DNA from: Thermoguttaceae bacterium | GTDB lineage: Bacteria; Planctomycetota; Planctomycetia; Pirellulales; Thermoguttaceae | Assembly (NCBI GenBank): GCA_017447865.1 | Contig: JAFSMO010000049.1 | Location: 1 to 64,000 of the forward strand | DNA: 64,000 bases | Reading direction: 5' to 3' | Shown here: one piece after another, positions 1 to 10,300 of the stretch | Layout of the letters: each line of letters starts with the position of its first letter | Numbering within the stretch: position 1 is the stretch's first letter | The notes under the pieces: model-generated | What the model was told of the DNA's origin: nothing | Databases searched by the model: none | What the model saw: only the letters and a program-made list of their open reading frames with translations | Position numbers and translations under genes: made by a program

Positions 1-504
1 AAATCGGAATGCTACGACCTCGTGAAGGACGGCCGGATCGATATTCAGGACCTCGTCGTCTTCGCCCAGAACTTCGGCACGGATAACTCGGCCACTGACT
101 TCAACGGTGACAGCAGAGTCGATATTTCGGACCTTGTCGAGATCGCCCGGAACTTCGGAAAGAAGAAGGCGGAGAAATCCACCGAGACCCTGGCCCTGGC
201 TCCGGCTGCGGCTCCTCAGGCGGCGCCTGTGGCAGCTCCGGCGGCAGTCGTGGACGAACCGGTTGCGGCCCCGGCCTTCATCCCCGCTGAGGGCTTGAAG
301 CTTGAAACGGTGGAAGCCAAAGAGGAAACCAACGCGGCCGTGCTTGCTGCGGCTGCTCCGGTTGAGTCCCAGGCGGTTCAGGCCCGTGATTCCATCTTCG
401 CCAGCGACGAAGAGGAAGACGAAGACTGGCTCGAGGACATCTGCTCCGATCTGAAGCAGGACGCCCAGAACCAATTGATCGATGACATGTTCGGTAATAA
501 CTGA
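1..504 (+). CDS. C-terminal end of a dockerin-repeat protein (5' partial)
   Basis: The reading frame is already open at base 1, so this is the tail of a longer gene that begins outside the window; the GTG at 22 is not a convincing start. Residues 1-60 hold two type I dockerin-like, calcium-binding repeats (DGRIDIQDLVVFAQNFG and FNGDSRVDISDLVEIARNFG), each with the D-x-D/N-x-D loop followed by an amphipathic helix. A low-complexity Ala/Pro linker and an acidic end follow. Dockerins dock secreted proteins onto cohesins in cellulosomes. In planctomycetes similar repeats end many large exported proteins without a known cohesin partner. The extra acidic tail after the dockerin is unusual. The parent protein is probably exported. 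Confidence 0.75.
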   Translation, partial: KSECYDLVKDGRIDIQDLVVFAQNFGTDNSATDFNGDSRVDISDLVEIARNFGKKKAEKSTETLALAPAAAPQAAPVAAPAAVVDEPVAAPAFIPAEGLKLETVEAKEETNAAVLAAAAPVESQAVQARDSIFASDEEEDEDWLEDICSDLKQDAQNQLIDDMFGNN

Positions 505-526
505 GCAACCGGGTCAGGAAGCCAAA

Positions 527-717
527 GGTGTTAGGCGGGCCATTGACAAAAAAATCCTGTCATTGGATAGCACGTGCGTAAAGGTGCATCCTGACGGAAC
601 CGGCTGTCAAAAAAAACGGTCCGCAAAGCATCGGCAAGACCCGAGGCGGTAAAAACACCAAAATCCACGCGATCGTGGCAAATGAAAAAGCTGTTATCCT
701 TTTTCATCTTTCACGAG
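527..717 (+). pseudogene. IS5-family transposase remnant, frameshifted and truncated
   Basis: Translation of 527-616 gives a frame containing LDSTCVKVHPDGTG. After a run of eight A (609-616) the +1 frame continues as KNGPQSIGKTRGG and then NTKIHAIVANEKAV, to about 715. Together these match the region around the second catalytic aspartate of IS5-family DDE transposases (consensus from memory: SxxVKVHPDGTGA-KKNGPQSIGKSRGG). Only about 60 codons remain. There is no 5' part, no terminal inverted repeat that I can see, and the right end runs straight into the truncated DUF499 gene. The frame change sits exactly in the A8 run, so it is either a homopolymer indel or a slippery site of the original element. 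Confidence 0.72.
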
Positions 718-3494
718 AGACGCGGCAGGTACGTATAGGAACAGAGCATCTTCCAGAGGTCGCTAAAGGAAAGATCATCCCGGTCCTTCCAAAGAACCTG
801 GTCCAGTTCCATGCGTAGAAGGCTCGGCGCCCAGTGCTCAATGATCGTCTCTTTCTGACGCATATTCTGGGCCGCTTTCCGAAGGATCGTCTCGTTGCCG
901 GAGATTTTATGCGTCTCCCACTGAACGTTTTTCAAATCGGTGATTTCAGTCCGGGGGATCAGCAGCCAGCAGTAGGTCTCCTTGATTTGAAGTTCGACCG
1001 TATCGTCATGGGTTTTCTGGTTCGTCTCGGCATCTCTTCTCTGCATTGAGTCGAGATTAAGCACATCGGTATCCTTAATAATCGACTGCCACGCGAGGAA
1101 TTTCCGAACGGCCTCTTTCAGGGATTCCATCCCATTCAGATCAGGGGCGACGAAAACGAGCATATTCCTGTAAATGCGCGGCGACGTTCCCCGTTCGTTC
1201 AGGAACTGGTTCACTGCTTGCAATGCAAGTGTTTCGGGTTGACCGTCACGGTGGGTCGCTTTCGGAGAAAGGATGACCACCCGAACCGACTGTTCATCGG
1301 GCACGTCCTGCGTGCTGGCGGGGCAGATGTGAACTCCGCTAAACGGCGGCTCTTTGGTACGGGTCTTGAGCCGTTTCTCAAGTTCCATCTCGATTTCGTC
1401 TGGTTTGATCATTTTAGCGCGGTCCTCTGCGACCTTGAGAAGCGTCGGGCGCGTGTCGTACCAGAATCGATCTCCAAGCGTGTACAGATGCGAAAGGGTG
1501 TTCCGCAGCGAATTCAGTGCGTCATTAAAAACGGCGATATTTTCTCCCGGCTGCACGACTCCCAGCCGTATGCGGGCACTTGAAATTCCGCGATTAAGCT
1601 GGTCACGTGTCGTCGGCGCGCTTCCGAGCATAACGGTTCGTGAGACCCGGCGGGAGGCGAGAGATTTACCGTAACGTTCTGTAACCTTGTCCTGTTGATA
1701 GGGGACCGAATTACGTCCGTCCACCTGCTTGTCCACGATGGGGTTCCAGCTGTCGTCCAGGTACCGCGTCAATTCGTTCCGGACCGAGGGAACATCCAGT
1801 GGCAGCGACCCGGGCATGATCATCGCGTTGGGGTCCTGCGCCATCCAAAGCTCGTGGATCACGGCCGCCATCAGCCGCAGCACGCCGCGCGTACGCTGGA
1901 AATGCTCGAGGGTCGCCCAATCTTCGTAGAGCCTTTCAAACATTTCGGGATGGATCGGGTAACACGAGATCATCCGTTCGAGGTACTCCGCCTCCTTGGC
2001 CTCGCCTGGGAACTCGCCGGAGTTGCTCCGGTACATGTCGCTGAACCGGCGGCAAACCATTTCCCGCAGTTCGGGCCTGGCGCAATCAAGAAAGAGCCGG
2101 CGGCGCACGACCTCAAACCCCTCATCAGCCGAAACGGGTTTCCAGACCGATTCCATGCGCCCGAACGTGTGCTCGATGGCTTCGAGTGTTTTTTTCCCGC
2201 CTTCTCCGCCGATTTCAAAAGTGGATTCCGGGATGGACGCCACGACGAGACTGTTTTTGCTCTGGCACGCGCCCTCCGTGATTTCCTGAATGAACGTGGT
2301 GAAATTGTCGAACGTCCCGGCGGGTAGGTCTCGGGCGCCGTAGAGTTTCTTGCCGTAAGCGACCAACTCGTCCATCAGGATCAGGCACGGACCGCAGGCG
2401 TCGAACAATTTCCGGAAGACCTCCGAGCCGGGCGAGGCGTGCTTTTTGTCGGAGTCTTTCACGAAGTCGTACAGTTTCGGGTCACCGGCGGCTTCGGCGA
2501 GCTGGGCGGCCATTTCGCCCCATAACGTGTTGATCGTGATCCCCGGGAAATTCTGGGGCCTACGCGCCGAGGTAGGGTCCAGGGCCGTCCCGACGAGGAC
2601 CGCGACGTTGACTTTCGGAAGCGTCCGGACTCCAATTTCATCGAGCACCGCCTTGAGGTTCGGAAGCGACTCCGGCGAGCGTGCGCGCATGGCGTGATAA
2701 AGCGCCAGCATCGTATGGGTTTTCCCGCCGCCAAATGCCGTCTTGAGCTGAATGACCGGGTCGCCGTCCATTCCGAGGATCCGCCGGAAACTCTGCACGA
2801 GCAGCCCTTTCATCCCTTCGGTGACGTAGGTGCGCTTGAAGAATTCCACCGGGTCGAGATACTCCATGGCCCCTTTTCCCTTGGCCACCTGAGCGAGATC
2901 GGCCGCGAACTCGGCGTTCTTGTATCGGCCCTGCGCCACGTCCTGATGAGGGCGGATCACGTCCCGCCAGCTCGGGAGGTCCGAGGTGTTCAGCACGACC
3001 TCGGTCCGTTTTTGGATCGCCCGGGAAGACGGCGAAAGGTCCGAATCTTCCTGCGCGTTGAAGTCCCTCAGCAGCGTGCGGATCTCCTCGGTATTTTCGA
3101 GATTGAACCCGCCGCAAAGACGCGCGAACGTGTCCAGGGCACGCCACGTGTCGGAGTAGTTAAAATCGTTGGCCCCGATGTGGGAAACCCGATTGCGGAC
3201 GCTGAGTGCCTCTTTTGCCCAGTTACGGTATTCGATCGGGAGTTTCTTCCGGAAGATAGTCGGCCAGTGAATTTCAAAAAGGACCAGGCAGCGCTGAAGA
3301 TCGAGCAAGTTCCAAAGTTCCTCTTTCTTTCCAGACTCGGGCAGGTCGCGCTTGCTTTCCTCTTTCAAGGGGTTCAGAACGCCTTTTTGCCACCATTCCT
3401 CGCCAAATTCGTTTTCCATCTCCCGCACGAGGTACAGGGCCATACCATCGCGAAGAAAACGCATTCCCTTAATGATAATATCGACGTTATCCAT
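711..3494 (-). CDS. DUF499 P-loop ATPase of a defence island, probably 3'-truncated
   Basis: A 927-residue protein with an N-terminal Swt1/HEPN-like helical domain (about residues 1-140), then a P-loop ATPase. Walker A GGGKTH lies at about 254-260 and a Walker B-like LILMDELVAY at about 371-380. This is the layout of DUF499 proteins that accompany DUF1156 methylases and SNF2-type helicases in phage-defence loci (catalogued as Hma, from memory). The reading frame ends at SYTYLPRLS. In the family, as I recall it, the sequence continues for roughly 100 residues after the YLPRL motif. The stop falls at the junction with the IS5 remnant, so I infer loss of the C-terminus. It is the most 3' gene of a helicase - methylase - DUF499 series on the minus strand. 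Start at ATG 3494, with AAGGAG-like bases upstream. Confidence 0.78.
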   Translation of the reverse strand: MDNVDIIIKGMRFLRDGMALYLVREMENEFGEEWWQKGVLNPLKEESKRDLPESGKKEELWNLLDLQRCLVLFEIHWPTIFRKKLPIEYRNWAKEALSVRNRVSHIGANDFNYSDTWRALDTFARLCGGFNLENTEEIRTLLRDFNAQEDSDLSPSSRAIQKRTEVVLNTSDLPSWRDVIRPHQDVAQGRYKNAEFAADLAQVAKGKGAMEYLDPVEFFKRTYVTEGMKGLLVQSFRRILGMDGDPVIQLKTAFGGGKTHTMLALYHAMRARSPESLPNLKAVLDEIGVRTLPKVNVAVLVGTALDPTSARRPQNFPGITINTLWGEMAAQLAEAAGDPKLYDFVKDSDKKHASPGSEVFRKLFDACGPCLILMDELVAYGKKLYGARDLPAGTFDNFTTFIQEITEGACQSKNSLVVASIPESTFEIGGEGGKKTLEAIEHTFGRMESVWKPVSADEGFEVVRRRLFLDCARPELREMVCRRFSDMYRSNSGEFPGEAKEAEYLERMISCYPIHPEMFERLYEDWATLEHFQRTRGVLRLMAAVIHELWMAQDPNAMIMPGSLPLDVPSVRNELTRYLDDSWNPIVDKQVDGRNSVPYQQDKVTERYGKSLASRRVSRTVMLGSAPTTRDQLNRGISSARIRLGVVQPGENIAVFNDALNSLRNTLSHLYTLGDRFWYDTRPTLLKVAEDRAKMIKPDEIEMELEKRLKTRTKEPPFSGVHICPASTQDVPDEQSVRVVILSPKATHRDGQPETLALQAVNQFLNERGTSPRIYRNMLVFVAPDLNGMESLKEAVRKFLAWQSIIKDTDVLNLDSMQRRDAETNQKTHDDTVELQIKETYCWLLIPRTEITDLKNVQWETHKISGNETILRKAAQNMRQKETIIEHWAPSLLRMELDQVLWKDRDDLSFSDLWKMLCSYTYLPRLS

Positions 3495-3531
3495 GAGATC
3501 TCTCCTTGTATCCTGTTTGGTCTGTTAATTG

Positions 3532-4037
3532 TCAAAACCTTGCTTCCTCAACCAAATCGCTAAAGGTACAAAGTGCCGTGAGTTGACGATTGGTGAAAAG
3601 GCTTGCAAAGGTCGTTAATCCATAAATTGGCGTCCATAAAGCCCGGCGGTCTTCTCCGATTTCGCCTTCTGGAACATTGGCTGGAATATCGACTTCCGCC
3701 GCTTGAATATGATGTTCGTTGGGAGAAAAATAAACGCGGCCTTTTTTCCCTTCTGCTACAATCGCTAGTAATTGGGATTTCATTCGATGCTGAACTGCTT
3801 CGTTTTTTATGTAATTTGGAGTAGCAGAGGCTCCGCATAATATGCATCGGAAATTTGCTCCGCGTGCCGTCTTGGGGGCTACTGGAATTTGCCTTTGTGA
3901 ATTTGAAAATGAATTTTTTTATTTTCGAAATCACAAACGGGTTCGATCCAGGCCTCATTCCCCTTCTTTTTCGAAAGAACAAAACTGCTCGCCAGTGGCA
4001 TCTCGCACCTGCACGCGGGGTTGGGACATTTCACAGT
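3532..4037 (-). pseudogene. DUF1156 DNA methylase fragment (both ends missing, one frameshift)
   Basis: Reading leftward from about 4037, one frame gives TVKCPNPAC, FVLSKKKGNEAWIEP and so on, up to an in-frame TAG at 3881-3879. From 3885 the neighbouring frame continues: RGANFRCILCGA, MKSQLLAIVAEGKKGRVYF and YGLTTFASLFTNRQL, ending LVEEARF then TGA at 3534-3532. This is the central zinc-ribbon segment of DUF1156-containing adenine-specific DNA methylases, whose usual length is about 900-1000 residues. Only about 165 codons remain. The methylase motif regions and the N-terminal DUF1156 domain are gone, so it cannot be catalytically active. It starts within bases of the helicase stop and ends 38 bases before the DUF499 start, filling the methylase slot of the locus. 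Confidence 0.8.
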
Positions 4038-7000
4038 CCGGGACCGTGTTCCGCACTGACGTCACGAGGGACGTACCCCAACGCGCGCTCCTTTTCCATC
4101 ACGGCGTTCATAGCGATCTTCTCGATCTCCGACCGGTTCAGTGCGAACGTTTCGGGTTTGGCGTCCTGCTCGGCCGACCCTTCCAGACGGTTCAAAAGCC
4201 CGGCAGGAATGATCAGCGCCCCACCGATCACATTCGGCGGCAGCGGCGCGATGCGTTTTTCCAGCTCCAGCTCTTTGAGACGCCGCTCCAGACGCTGCTC
4301 CAGCTCATCCGCACGGCGTCGGGCGTTTTCCGAGTTGAGCTTTGAGTTCTTCTTGCCTTCTTTTTCCTGATTGCTCAGTTTCCAGGCACGGCCGTCCCAG
4401 TAAAGGATCTCTGCCCGGAGCCTCTTTTGGACGGCCTGGGTGATCTTTTCGACCCTTGCGAGCCGGCGGGTGCGGATCTCCTGGCAGTTCTGCGGGACCA
4501 TTTGCGTGACGGCATGATCCAGCGCGCGCTGTTCGACGTTTTGTGTGAGCCATTCCTGCGTGGCGAGAAAATCCATGATGCCCGGCAGTTCGTGCGGCCT
4601 GGTGGACCGGTAATCCAGATACGGCGCGTAACCGGCATTGCGGGCGGTTCCATCCTGCTTCATCTCGACGAAATGTAATTGCCGGGAGATCACACGCTGC
4701 CGACAGTCGGAAAGGACGATCCCGTCCTGGATCACGTTCTCGATGTAAAAGAGCAGCCGCGGCTCGGTTCCGGGGTCGTTTTCGTCGATGAAAACCGTTC
4801 CGTCTTTCAGGAGGCTCTGGTTTCTCTCCAAGGTTTGCGAAATGACCGCCTGCAGCAGCGGATGGCCCGGACAGATCAATTCCGTTTGAGGACCGGCGTA
4901 TTTTTTGTCAAAAGTAACCCGCTCGTAATGCGAAACGATCGGCTTGAAGGACGTTCCGGGAACGTGGCAGTTCTTCACGCACTGCGGCACCGCGCGGATC
5001 TCCCATCGCCCGTTTTCACGCCGAAGCATACTCCCCCCCAGCTGCTTGAAGGCCTCGATGAAGAAGCTTTCGATGAAGAACGGCTGGAGCTTGTACGCTT
5101 CCCGGCGCTCCATTTCCTCGCGGATCTTCGTCACGAGCGAAACGTCCATGAAATCCTCGGTCAGGGCGTTTTCGTTCAGCAGGCGTTCCAGCTCGGCCCG
5201 ATCCAACGAATTGTCCACCGTCTTTTCAAACTCGCTGACCCGTTTCGGGTCGTTTCCGTAGCGAATCGCCTCGATGAGCAGATCCCGCAGCGGTTTGTTA
5301 TCGAATGTGAGCTTTCCCAAAATGTCGAAAACCCGGCCGCCCAGCGCCGCGCGTTCTTCCTCCAGCTTGGCGAAAAGCCGCTGGAAAACGTCGCCTTCGC
5401 GTGTGTTTTTGGCGACGAGATTCCAGAGATGGCAAACCTCCGTCTGGCCGATTCGGTGAATGCGCCCGAAACGCTGCTCGAGCCGATTCGGATTCCAGGG
5501 CAGATCGTAGTTGATCATCAGGTGGGCGCGCTGGAGGTTGATCCCCTCCCCAGCCGCGTCGGTGGCGAGCAGGATCCGGACCTCCGGGTTCTGCTTGAAC
5601 AGTTCTTCGGCCCGGTGGCGTTCTTCCCGCGGCATTCCCCCGTGAATCGCCGTGACCGCGTCCTGCGAACCGAGCAGCGACGTGAGCTTTTGCGCGAGGT
5701 AATTCAGCGTGTCGCGGTGCTCCGTGAAAAGGATCAGTTTTTCGTGGGTCCCATCAGGACACCGCATTTTTTCATCATCCTGCAGCAGCCGGGAAAGTTC
5801 GTCCCACTTACGGTCCACGCCGCTCATTCGTACCGCGTTGGCTTGCTCCTCCAGGCCTTTCAGCGTTTGGATTTCCACTTCCAGCTGGGCGAGAGACTGC
5901 GCGGCAGAAGCCTGATCCGCCACGTCGGTTTCCAGCTCCTCCATCTCGTCGGACGTAAAATCGTCTTCATCGAAATCGTCCTCACCGAAATTGCCGGTCA
6001 TTTCCCACATTTCCGGCTGCGCGGAGCGTTTCTGGCGAAACTCCTCCAGCTTTTTTTCCAGGCGTTTACGGCGTCTTCCCAGCGACTGCCAAATGGCTTC
6101 GGGCGAAGAGGCCAGACGCCGCTGGAGGATCGTCAGAGCAAATCCGACCGTGCTGCGCCGGCTTCGGTCCAGACCGTCCGCATTATGAAAATCGTTCCGG
6201 ACGTACTCCGTCACCGCGTCGTACAGTTCGGCCTCAGGCGGGGAAAGGTCGTAATTTACGGTATATGCCAGCCGTTCGGGGAAGAGTTTCGTGCCGTCAA
6301 ATTTCAGGAGTTCTTCCTTCACCAGCCGGCGCATGATGTCCGAAACGTCGAGCTTTTCGTGAGTCCCATGCTGCGTTCCCTCGAACCGGTCCGGGTCCAG
6401 GAGGGAGAGGAAAAGCTGGAAATCCTCCTCTTTTCCGTTGTGCGGCGTGGCCGTCAGAAGGAGAAAATTCCTCGTGATCCCGGAAAGAAGCCGGCCGAGC
6501 TGAAACCGGCGGGTGTAGCGGACCTCGTTTCCCCAAACCGAGGCCGACATTTTATGCGCTTCATCCGCTACGATCAGATCCCATTCGGTCACTTGGAGCT
6601 TTTGCTGAAGCAGTTCGTTTCGGGCCAGTTTATCGAGCCGGGTGATGCAGAAATTCTTCTCGGAAAAAACGTTTCCACTGATGGCGGACTCCATCGCCTC
6701 GTTGGTTAAAATCTCAAACCGAAGGTTGAATTTATGGAAAAGTTCCTCCTGCCACTGTTCCGCCAAATTGCCAGGACAGACGATCAGGCAGCGTCTCAGG
6801 TCGCCCCGGATGTACAGTTCCTTCAGAAAAAGCCCCGTCATGATGGTCTTTCCGGCTCCCGGGTCGTCCGCAAGAATAAACCTCAGCGGGAGCTTCGTCA
6901 GCATGGTCCCATAAACGGCCGAGATCTGGTGTGGCAGCGGCTCCACCGAAGACGTATGCACCGCCAAATAGGGATCAAAAAGATACGCGAGCCGAATACG

Positions 7001-7309
7001 CACTGCCTCAGAAACAAGCCGGAAACGATCGCCGTCAGCCTGAAAATTCCACGGCATGGAATTCGATAAGATGGAAAGATCCGGCTCGTCAAAACGGTAG
7101 AGCAGTCGTTCGTCAATGTTCCCGTTAGAGCCTCGAAAGGTGATTCTGACCGCGTCGGTCCCGATTCGTTGGATAGTCTCAAGAGTAACAGGTTCGTCGC
7201 CTCGAATACCTCCAACACTTTGACGTATTCGGCAGCAACTAACGAATTGACCCTCGATATTGATGCCACTCAAGCCGGCTCTGTGACCATTATCGGCTTG
7301 GGTCCACAA
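4031..7309 (-). CDS. SNF2-type helicase of the defence island, truncated at both ends
   Basis: An SF2/SNF2 helicase of 1092 residues as written. Visible motifs are Walker A DDPGAGKT (about 146-153), motif II DEAH (about 246-249) and the C-terminal motifs V/VI EGINLQRAHL and RFGRIHRIGQ (about 590-622). Family resemblance at the N-terminus starts at GGIRGDEPVTL (residues 33-43, about base 7213). The first 30 or so codons are antisense to the neighbouring surface-protein gene and look accidental, so the true start has probably been lost. At the other end the frame stops just after RDVSAE, where relatives, as I recall, continue into a DUF3883 domain. The stop at 4031-4033 joins directly to the internal part of the DUF1156 methylase, so a deletion has removed the helicase C-terminus and the methylase N-terminus. 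Expected role: DNA translocase of a helicase-methylase-ATPase defence system, probably inactive. Confidence 0.8.
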   Translation of the reverse strand: MWTQADNGHRAGLSGINIEGQFVSCCRIRQSVGGIRGDEPVTLETIQRIGTDAVRITFRGSNGNIDERLLYRFDEPDLSILSNSMPWNFQADGDRFRLVSEAVRIRLAYLFDPYLAVHTSSVEPLPHQISAVYGTMLTKLPLRFILADDPGAGKTIMTGLFLKELYIRGDLRRCLIVCPGNLAEQWQEELFHKFNLRFEILTNEAMESAISGNVFSEKNFCITRLDKLARNELLQQKLQVTEWDLIVADEAHKMSASVWGNEVRYTRRFQLGRLLSGITRNFLLLTATPHNGKEEDFQLFLSLLDPDRFEGTQHGTHEKLDVSDIMRRLVKEELLKFDGTKLFPERLAYTVNYDLSPPEAELYDAVTEYVRNDFHNADGLDRSRRSTVGFALTILQRRLASSPEAIWQSLGRRRKRLEKKLEEFRQKRSAQPEMWEMTGNFGEDDFDEDDFTSDEMEELETDVADQASAAQSLAQLEVEIQTLKGLEEQANAVRMSGVDRKWDELSRLLQDDEKMRCPDGTHEKLILFTEHRDTLNYLAQKLTSLLGSQDAVTAIHGGMPREERHRAEELFKQNPEVRILLATDAAGEGINLQRAHLMINYDLPWNPNRLEQRFGRIHRIGQTEVCHLWNLVAKNTREGDVFQRLFAKLEEERAALGGRVFDILGKLTFDNKPLRDLLIEAIRYGNDPKRVSEFEKTVDNSLDRAELERLLNENALTEDFMDVSLVTKIREEMERREAYKLQPFFIESFFIEAFKQLGGSMLRRENGRWEIRAVPQCVKNCHVPGTSFKPIVSHYERVTFDKKYAGPQTELICPGHPLLQAVISQTLERNQSLLKDGTVFIDENDPGTEPRLLFYIENVIQDGIVLSDCRQRVISRQLHFVEMKQDGTARNAGYAPYLDYRSTRPHELPGIMDFLATQEWLTQNVEQRALDHAVTQMVPQNCQEIRTRRLARVEKITQAVQKRLRAEILYWDGRAWKLSNQEKEGKKNSKLNSENARRRADELEQRLERRLKELELEKRIAPLPPNVIGGALIIPAGLLNRLEGSAEQDAKPETFALNRSEIEKIAMNAVMEKERALGYVPRDVSAEHGPGL

Positions 7310-10300
7310 AACCTTACCCTTGACGCAAACCAGAAGTGCCGTGTCTTGACGGTTTCCGGTGAAACAACCGTTGCGAACCTTGGCGGCCTGACGATTACGA
7401 ATGGTAGCGTTGCAAACAAATACGGTGGGGGAATTTACAAGTCCGCAGGAACGCTAACAATTACGAACAGTGTTATTTCAGGAAATACGGCTTCTCATTC
7501 TGCTGACTCTTATGGAGGTGGAATTTATAACAACTCTGGTACATTAAAAATTACAAACAGTACAATTTCAAGAAACAGGGTTTCTTGTTCTGCTACTTCT
7601 TCTAATGGAGCTTATGGTGGTGGGATTTACGCAAAGTCACTAACAATCATTAATAGTTTAATTTCAGGAAATACCTCTTATTCTTCAAGTTCATCTTACG
7701 GAGGTGGTATTTATTCGAGTTCGTTAACTATCTCAAATAGTACGGTTTCAGGAAACTATGCTTCTACAACTTCTTATGCTTCTTACGGTGGCGGAATTTA
7801 TAGTTCTTCTGGTACATCAATTACGAACTGTACGATTTCAGGAAATGGTAACGGAATCTTCAACAACCAAGGTACATATACTGTAAACAATTCTATTATT
7901 GTTGATACTATCTATAAATACGGAGGGACCATCTCTGGCTCAAACAACCTATCCAGCTTCACAGATTGGACATCTGGTTCCAATAATCTTGCTTACGTTT
8001 CATCTAACCCCTTGTTTGTTGACAAAGAAAATGATGATTATCACCTTGCAGAGAATTCTCAGGCTATCGACAATGGGGACAATTTTTTAGCAGTGGATGC
8101 GAATCATGTTCGTCTTGCTTCAGATCAGGAAGGTAGTCAGCGTGTTATAAATGGTACTGTGGATATTGGAGCGTATGAATATAATATTGGTGAAGTTTCT
8201 GCTCCGGTCTTGAACCAGCTGGCCACAAATGGCAAAACGGCTTCTGTCTCGTGGTCCAGTGAGGAGAACGCGGCTGCTTATCAACTTGAATACAAACGTT
8301 CCACGCACTCTACATGGACGACCTTGGCTGTCGATGGCTATTCTGCGACTTTTGACGGTGAACGAAACGTAATCTATAATATCCGAGTAAAGGCAATCGG
8401 TTCAGGGTTTTATGCTGATTCGGATTACTCCTCAGAGGTATCGGTCCTACTGAATAATGACCCCACTGCTATGGATGACTTTTGGGTTTTGAATGGTCAA
8501 AACGTCTACATTCTGGACGTTTTAGCGAATGACTCCGACCAAGACGGTGACACTCTTTCTGTTGTTTCAATAACCCAGCCAACTTACGGTCTAGCGGCTC
8601 TTTTTGCTGACGGGAGAATTTTCTATCTTCCGGTCGGAAATGTAACTAGTGACTCGTTCACCTATACAATCGAAGATGAATTTGGCGGGCAGAGCACCGC
8701 GACCGTGACCATTACCGGCTCGGGAGATGATCCGACCAATCCGGAAGAAAACGAACAGCCCGTCGCGCAGGATGATTCAGTCAGCGTCAATCAGAACGGT
8801 TACGTCTTGATCGACGTTTTGGCGAACGACTCCGACCCGGACGGCGACGCGCTCACGATTTTGAGCACGACCCAACCGACGAACGGAGCCGTCATTATAA
8901 GCAAAGACGACAAATTTCTGTACATTTGCAATGGAGCCCCGCTTGACGATTCGTTCACCTACACGGTCTCGGACGGCCGCGGAGGAACGAGTACGGCAAC
9001 CGTGACGATCACCGCTCCGGCGACCCCGCTGACCGGGTTGACGCTTTCGACGGAGGCTCCGATCGTCGGTACCGAGATCACGACCACACTCGACCCGACG
9101 GACGCCACGGCAACTTATCAGTGGTTCGCGAATGAAACGCTCATCGAGGGCGAGGAGGGCTCGTCGTTTACAGTGACGGAAGCCCAAATCGGGCAGACGA
9201 TCACTTGCGTCGTGACCGGGACGGGCAATTATACCGGGACCGTCAGTGCGACGACGGCGGTCGTTCCTGTTCCGCTTACGGCTTTGGATGTGCCGGCGGA
9301 GTTGGCCTTGACGGTGTATAACGCGACTGTCACGGCCTCATGGTCTACAGTCGAGAACGCTTCCAGCTACACGCTCGAATACCGGCCCGAAGGTTCCGAA
9401 AACTGGACGGCTTTGCCCGGTCTTCAGGGCACAACCGCGTCGTTTGACGGCGTGCCGGGAACGCTGTACAACGTTCGGGTCAAAGCGAACGGGACTGGCG
9501 ACTATTCAGATTCGGATTACACCGAGGTCAACACGGACCAACCGACCGGACCGGTCGTCGCGATCAACGCCAACAAGGTCACGGTCAGTTGGGTGGACGA
9601 AAGCCCCGCGGCGGACGCTGTGCGGTATCGCGTGGCAGGGACGGCTAAGTGGACGCTGAAGAAACTCAAGGCTGGCATCACGAGCCTCACGTTCAACGGT
9701 GCTGTGGGGACCAACTATGAGATCGAGGTTCTGTTAGATCAGCAGGAAACCAACGTTCTGAGCGGCTCCTCGGTCGTGCTGGACCAGCCGAAGTTGAAGG
9801 CCGAGAAAGCCGCCATTAAAGACGATACGTTCCAGGTGAACGTCACCAATTACACGGCCAAAAATCTCGCCGCAAACGTCACGCAGGCGATCCTGACGGT
9901 CAACGGCACGATGACGACGCTGAACATTGCCGACCAGCAGGGCACCACCGAGCTGGCCAACGGCGGGAACGTCGCGTTCAAGAATGGCCTGTTCACGTTC
10001 ACCGGGATGAACAGTAACACGGCGTACAAGGTCCAGATTTCCTTCTCTGACGGCCATAGCGTTTCCAAAGCGTCCTCAGCCCTGAGCGTCAAGACTCTCA
10101 AGGCCCCGTACCTGGCCCCGGTGCTCACGTCCGCCACGGCCACGAGCAGTACGAGCGTCACGGTCGAGTGGGAAACCGCTTACGGCAAGGGCACCACCGA
10201 GGCGGCGCAGTATTACACGGTCCAATACTCGCTCGACGGCAAGAAATGGATAAACGCCACGACCAAGGCAACCGGAAACTCTTTCACAATCCAGAAGCTG

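Noticed and set aside
3560..3982. Minus-strand frame of 140 codons overlapping the methylase fragment
   Set aside because: Only the neighbouring frames match DUF1156 sequence; this one is Ser/Arg-rich shadow.
4679..6709. Long plus-strand open frame (676 codons) opposite the helicase
   Set aside because: It is the antisense of conserved helicase motifs, has Arg/Leu/Val-rich shadow composition and no recognisable domain.
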